From contig NW_026732021.1 of assembly GCF_028476545.1 (NCBI RefSeq), positions 248,001-312,000 on the forward strand: 64,000 bases of DNA, given 5' to 3'. Shown piece after piece: positions 63,401 through 64,000 of the stretch; the stretch's first letter is position 1; each line of letters opens with the position of its first letter. The stretch comes from Physella acuta (taxonomy: Eukaryota; Mollusca; Gastropoda; Physidae). The notes under the pieces were generated by a model. The model ran no database searches, was not told the DNA's origin, and was given only the letters and a program-made list of their open reading frames with translations. The position numbers and the translations under genes were made by a program.

Positions 63401-64000
63401 AATTTAGCAGTTACCTCTCTTGCTAGCGTTTGATCTGATGTCTCCATGTTTCTAGAGGCATCCCAGAAGATGGTGGGCTGGTCATCTTGGATTCGTGTCA
63501 CACTTTCTGTTTCTGATGAGGCTACAGAATCATCTGTTGGTTTCTGATCATCAGACTTGACCAGTCCAGATACAGCTATCAAGTTTGCTGATTTTTGTAA
63601 TTCTGGTTATACCAAGTAAAAACAATTTTTAAAAAAATACTACAACTTTTTGTATTCTGGAAGAAATATTCTAGCATAAAATAGTTTAAACAGTAAAAAA
63701 TCAAAATCTTTACAAAAATTATTCAAACAAAAATAATTAGACAATCTTCTACTTAAGAAGCAACAATCATAACATATCAATGTCATAGAACATGCATGTA
63801 TCATGGAACTCAACAAGAACATCATGATAAATGTAAAAAACTTAACCGGAACAACAACTCAAAAAAACCTGTTACATTGAATTTACATATTGAAAGACAG
63901 AGAAAATGTAATGGTGCAGGCCTTATGCAAGTGAAAAGGATTCAGCTTTTAATGATGCTTTTAAAGACACCTACCAATTGCAGATACTTTGATACACTTT
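48448..64000 (-). CDS. Multi-fibronectin-III protein with C-terminal thioredoxin-like domain (2141 aa seen, 5' partial)
   Basis: I do not recognise a named orthologue. Thirty-four exons, high to low: 64000-63975, 63602-63415, 63063-62866, 62720-62536, 62241-61983, 61742-61604, 61396-61183, 60747-60627, 60258-60061, 59757-59547, 59424-59284, 58997-58896, 58741-58640, 58395-58216, 57978-57210, 56957-56792, 56645-56531, 56294-56081, 55590-55395, 55215-55136, 54958-54697, 54301-54123, 53894-53714, 53480-53307, 52765-52640, 52285-52131, 51962-51887, 51462-51244, 51088-50931, 50687-50417, 50096-49934, 49752-49651, 49415-49263, 48851-48448. All phases close. From exon 4 to exon 29 there are about 13-14 Fn3 repeats (for example PPDAPQIFLRSVEPDEFCIEWGEP). 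Exons 30-33 form a thioredoxin-like fold with FWTPWCLAS and the cis-Pro loop GVPTLLFIHPDG; the usual CxxC is CxxS. The tail is Arg/Ser/Pro-rich. No transmembrane segment was seen in this part. Confidence 0.85.
48841..49010. repeat. 85-bp tandem duplication spanning the last splice acceptor
   Basis: Two 85-bp copies starting TAGCTGGAGGGCTAAAAC (48,841 and 48,926). Minus-strand copy 1 contains the authentic acceptor ttgttttag|CCCTCCAGCTA of the last exon; copy 2, upstream in the intron, repeats the acceptor and 11 exon bases exactly. Confidence 0.95.
49263..50687 (-). other. Thioredoxin-like domain exons of the Fn3 protein
   Basis: Four exons (50687-50417, 50096-49934, 49752-49651, 49415-49263) encode, in order, PTAILFWTPWCLASQKYMDS (strand plus active-site helix), FVAVACGPSKPEEKKLL, an acidic loop, then LGIAGVPTLLFIHPDGYIAW (cis-proline and last strands) and a helix ESFMRHTVSEVLK. 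The layout fits thioredoxin, but the resolving Cys of WCxxC is Ser. It may therefore be a monothiol or a non-catalytic binding module. A following CDCC pair could be metal- or redox-active; this is inference. Confidence 0.7.
52919..53345. repeat. ~53-bp tandem array spanning a splice donor, about 8 units
   Basis: CTACCTTATAATGTTTCACT-type units recur with the CTACC anchor at 52,928, 52,978, 53,026, 53,085, 53,138, 53,191, 53,250 and 53,303. The last is the real exon end (HYK|gtagcc on the minus strand). Copies nearest the exon are almost identical, distant ones diverged. Confidence 0.95.
53964..54060. repeat. Short MITE-like copy of the GTCCAC repeat family
   Basis: GGGAGATCCATTTATGACGT followed by CCACAAAAATTTCG, and about 50 bp later CCGTCCACAATGACCTG and CATCTCC. 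Shares the ATTTATNACGTCCACAAAAATTT core with 12,515-12,642. The outer GGAGAT/ATCTCC pair forms a short inverted repeat. It sits in an intron of the Fn3 gene. Confidence 0.5.
54255..54685. repeat. ~218-bp duplication carrying a relic of an exon start
   Basis: The block with ACAGTTGGTGTCTGCTTTAG, ACAGTTTTACCTCCCTTTG, then CATTTTATTTTA (54,263 onward) recurs diverged at 54,481 onward. The lower copy holds the real acceptor and first codons (QREVKLSKADTNC) of exon 54,301-54,123; the upper copy is a decayed version without a usable acceptor. Confidence 0.85.
54984..55100. repeat. 56-bp tandem duplication within a short intron
   Basis: AGGTGATATAACATTTATTT at 54,999 and AGGTGATATAAGATTTATTT at 55,055 head two copies filling most of the intron between exons 55,215-55,136 and 54,958-54,697. 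It does not include either splice site. Confidence 0.85.
55860..56098. repeat. ~63-bp tandem array spanning a splice donor, about 3.5 units
   Basis: Units with GTATAAGAAAGATTGATTTT and CTTGTGACTGATACATAATA; CTTGTGACTG anchors at 55,903, 55,966, 56,029 and 56,087. The last anchor belongs to the real exon end (VPVTRL, donor CTCAA|gtaag). The adjacent copy keeps an intact donor (ATCAA|gtaag), the older copies have lost it. Confidence 0.9.
58381..58552. repeat. 34-bp tandem array spanning a splice acceptor, 5 units
   Basis: TTTCATTCAGAGCTAAGGGA units at 58,384, 58,418, 58,452, 58,486 and 58,520, an exact 34-bp period. On the minus strand the last unit holds the real acceptor gtctcccttag|CTATGAATG; the other four carry gtctcccttag|CTCTGAATG. 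Confidence 0.97.
60785..61120. repeat. ~20-bp minisatellite in an intron, about 17 units
   Basis: Units of CCCTATACATTACAGGTAAA with one- or two-base variants (TTAA, TAAC, AGTAAA). Located between exons 61,396-61,183 and 60,747-60,627 without touching the splice sites. Confidence 0.95.
62236..62372. repeat. ~28-bp tandem array at a splice acceptor, about 5 units
   Basis: GGGACAGATAATTTAATC-type units with GACAG anchors at 62,246, 62,274, 62,301, 62,329 and 62,357. On the minus strand the first abuts the real acceptor (ctgtcccag|CTTTGAATGC); other units retain ctgtctcag or ctgtcccag followed by T-rich sequence. Confidence 0.85.

Overview
The window looks like a piece of a gastropod mollusc genome, probably a freshwater heterobranch snail. 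This is inferred from short-exon, GT-AG-spliced metazoan genes, AT-rich introns, molluscan-type tRNA-derived SINEs and clusters of TCTAGATC and AGGCCTA motifs; no species can be assigned from sequence alone. No bacterial, organellar or virus-derived genes were seen.

Layout. (1) 1-7434, + strand: the last 15 exons of an inositol 1,4,5-trisphosphate receptor (5' end outside the window), followed by a long AT-rich 3' flank. (2) 9.3-13 kb: gene-free DNA of repeat fragments: a tRNA-like SINE on the minus strand, inverted arrays of a ~15-bp motif, copies of a hairpin-forming motif, a dispersed GTCCAC-containing repeat family and a 256-bp hAT-like MITE. (3) 13.0-15.0 kb, minus: a 5'-truncated LINE with an open reading frame spanning the end of reverse transcriptase, RNase H and a terminal Cys-His knuckle. 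(4) 18,028-33,471, +: a PCTAIRE cyclin-dependent kinase (CDK16/17/18 type) with two alternative first coding exons. One is short and conserved; the other is long and GC-rich (362 codons). The interval between them and the kinase exons is packed with minisatellites. (5) 37,302-39,469, minus: complete LSM8 (96 aa, 4 exons). (6) 41,582-46,086, +: complete BRK1/BRICK1 (76 aa, 3 exons), divergent from LSM8. (7) 48,448-64,000, minus: 34 exons (5' end outside) of a very large protein with about 13-14 fibronectin type III repeats followed by a thioredoxin-like domain and a basic Ser/Pro/Arg-rich tail.

The genes are ordinary, functionally unrelated neighbours: calcium release (ITPR), kinase signalling (CDK), RNA metabolism (LSM8) and actin nucleation (BRK1). 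The most unusual structure lies in the Fn3/thioredoxin gene. At six exon-intron junctions a local tandem duplication runs across, or very close to, the splice site, so the flanking introns carry decoy or decayed copies of the authentic donor or acceptor with a few exon bases. Exon boundaries were placed by eye from homology, GT/AG sites and phase; every exon chain given here closes in frame.
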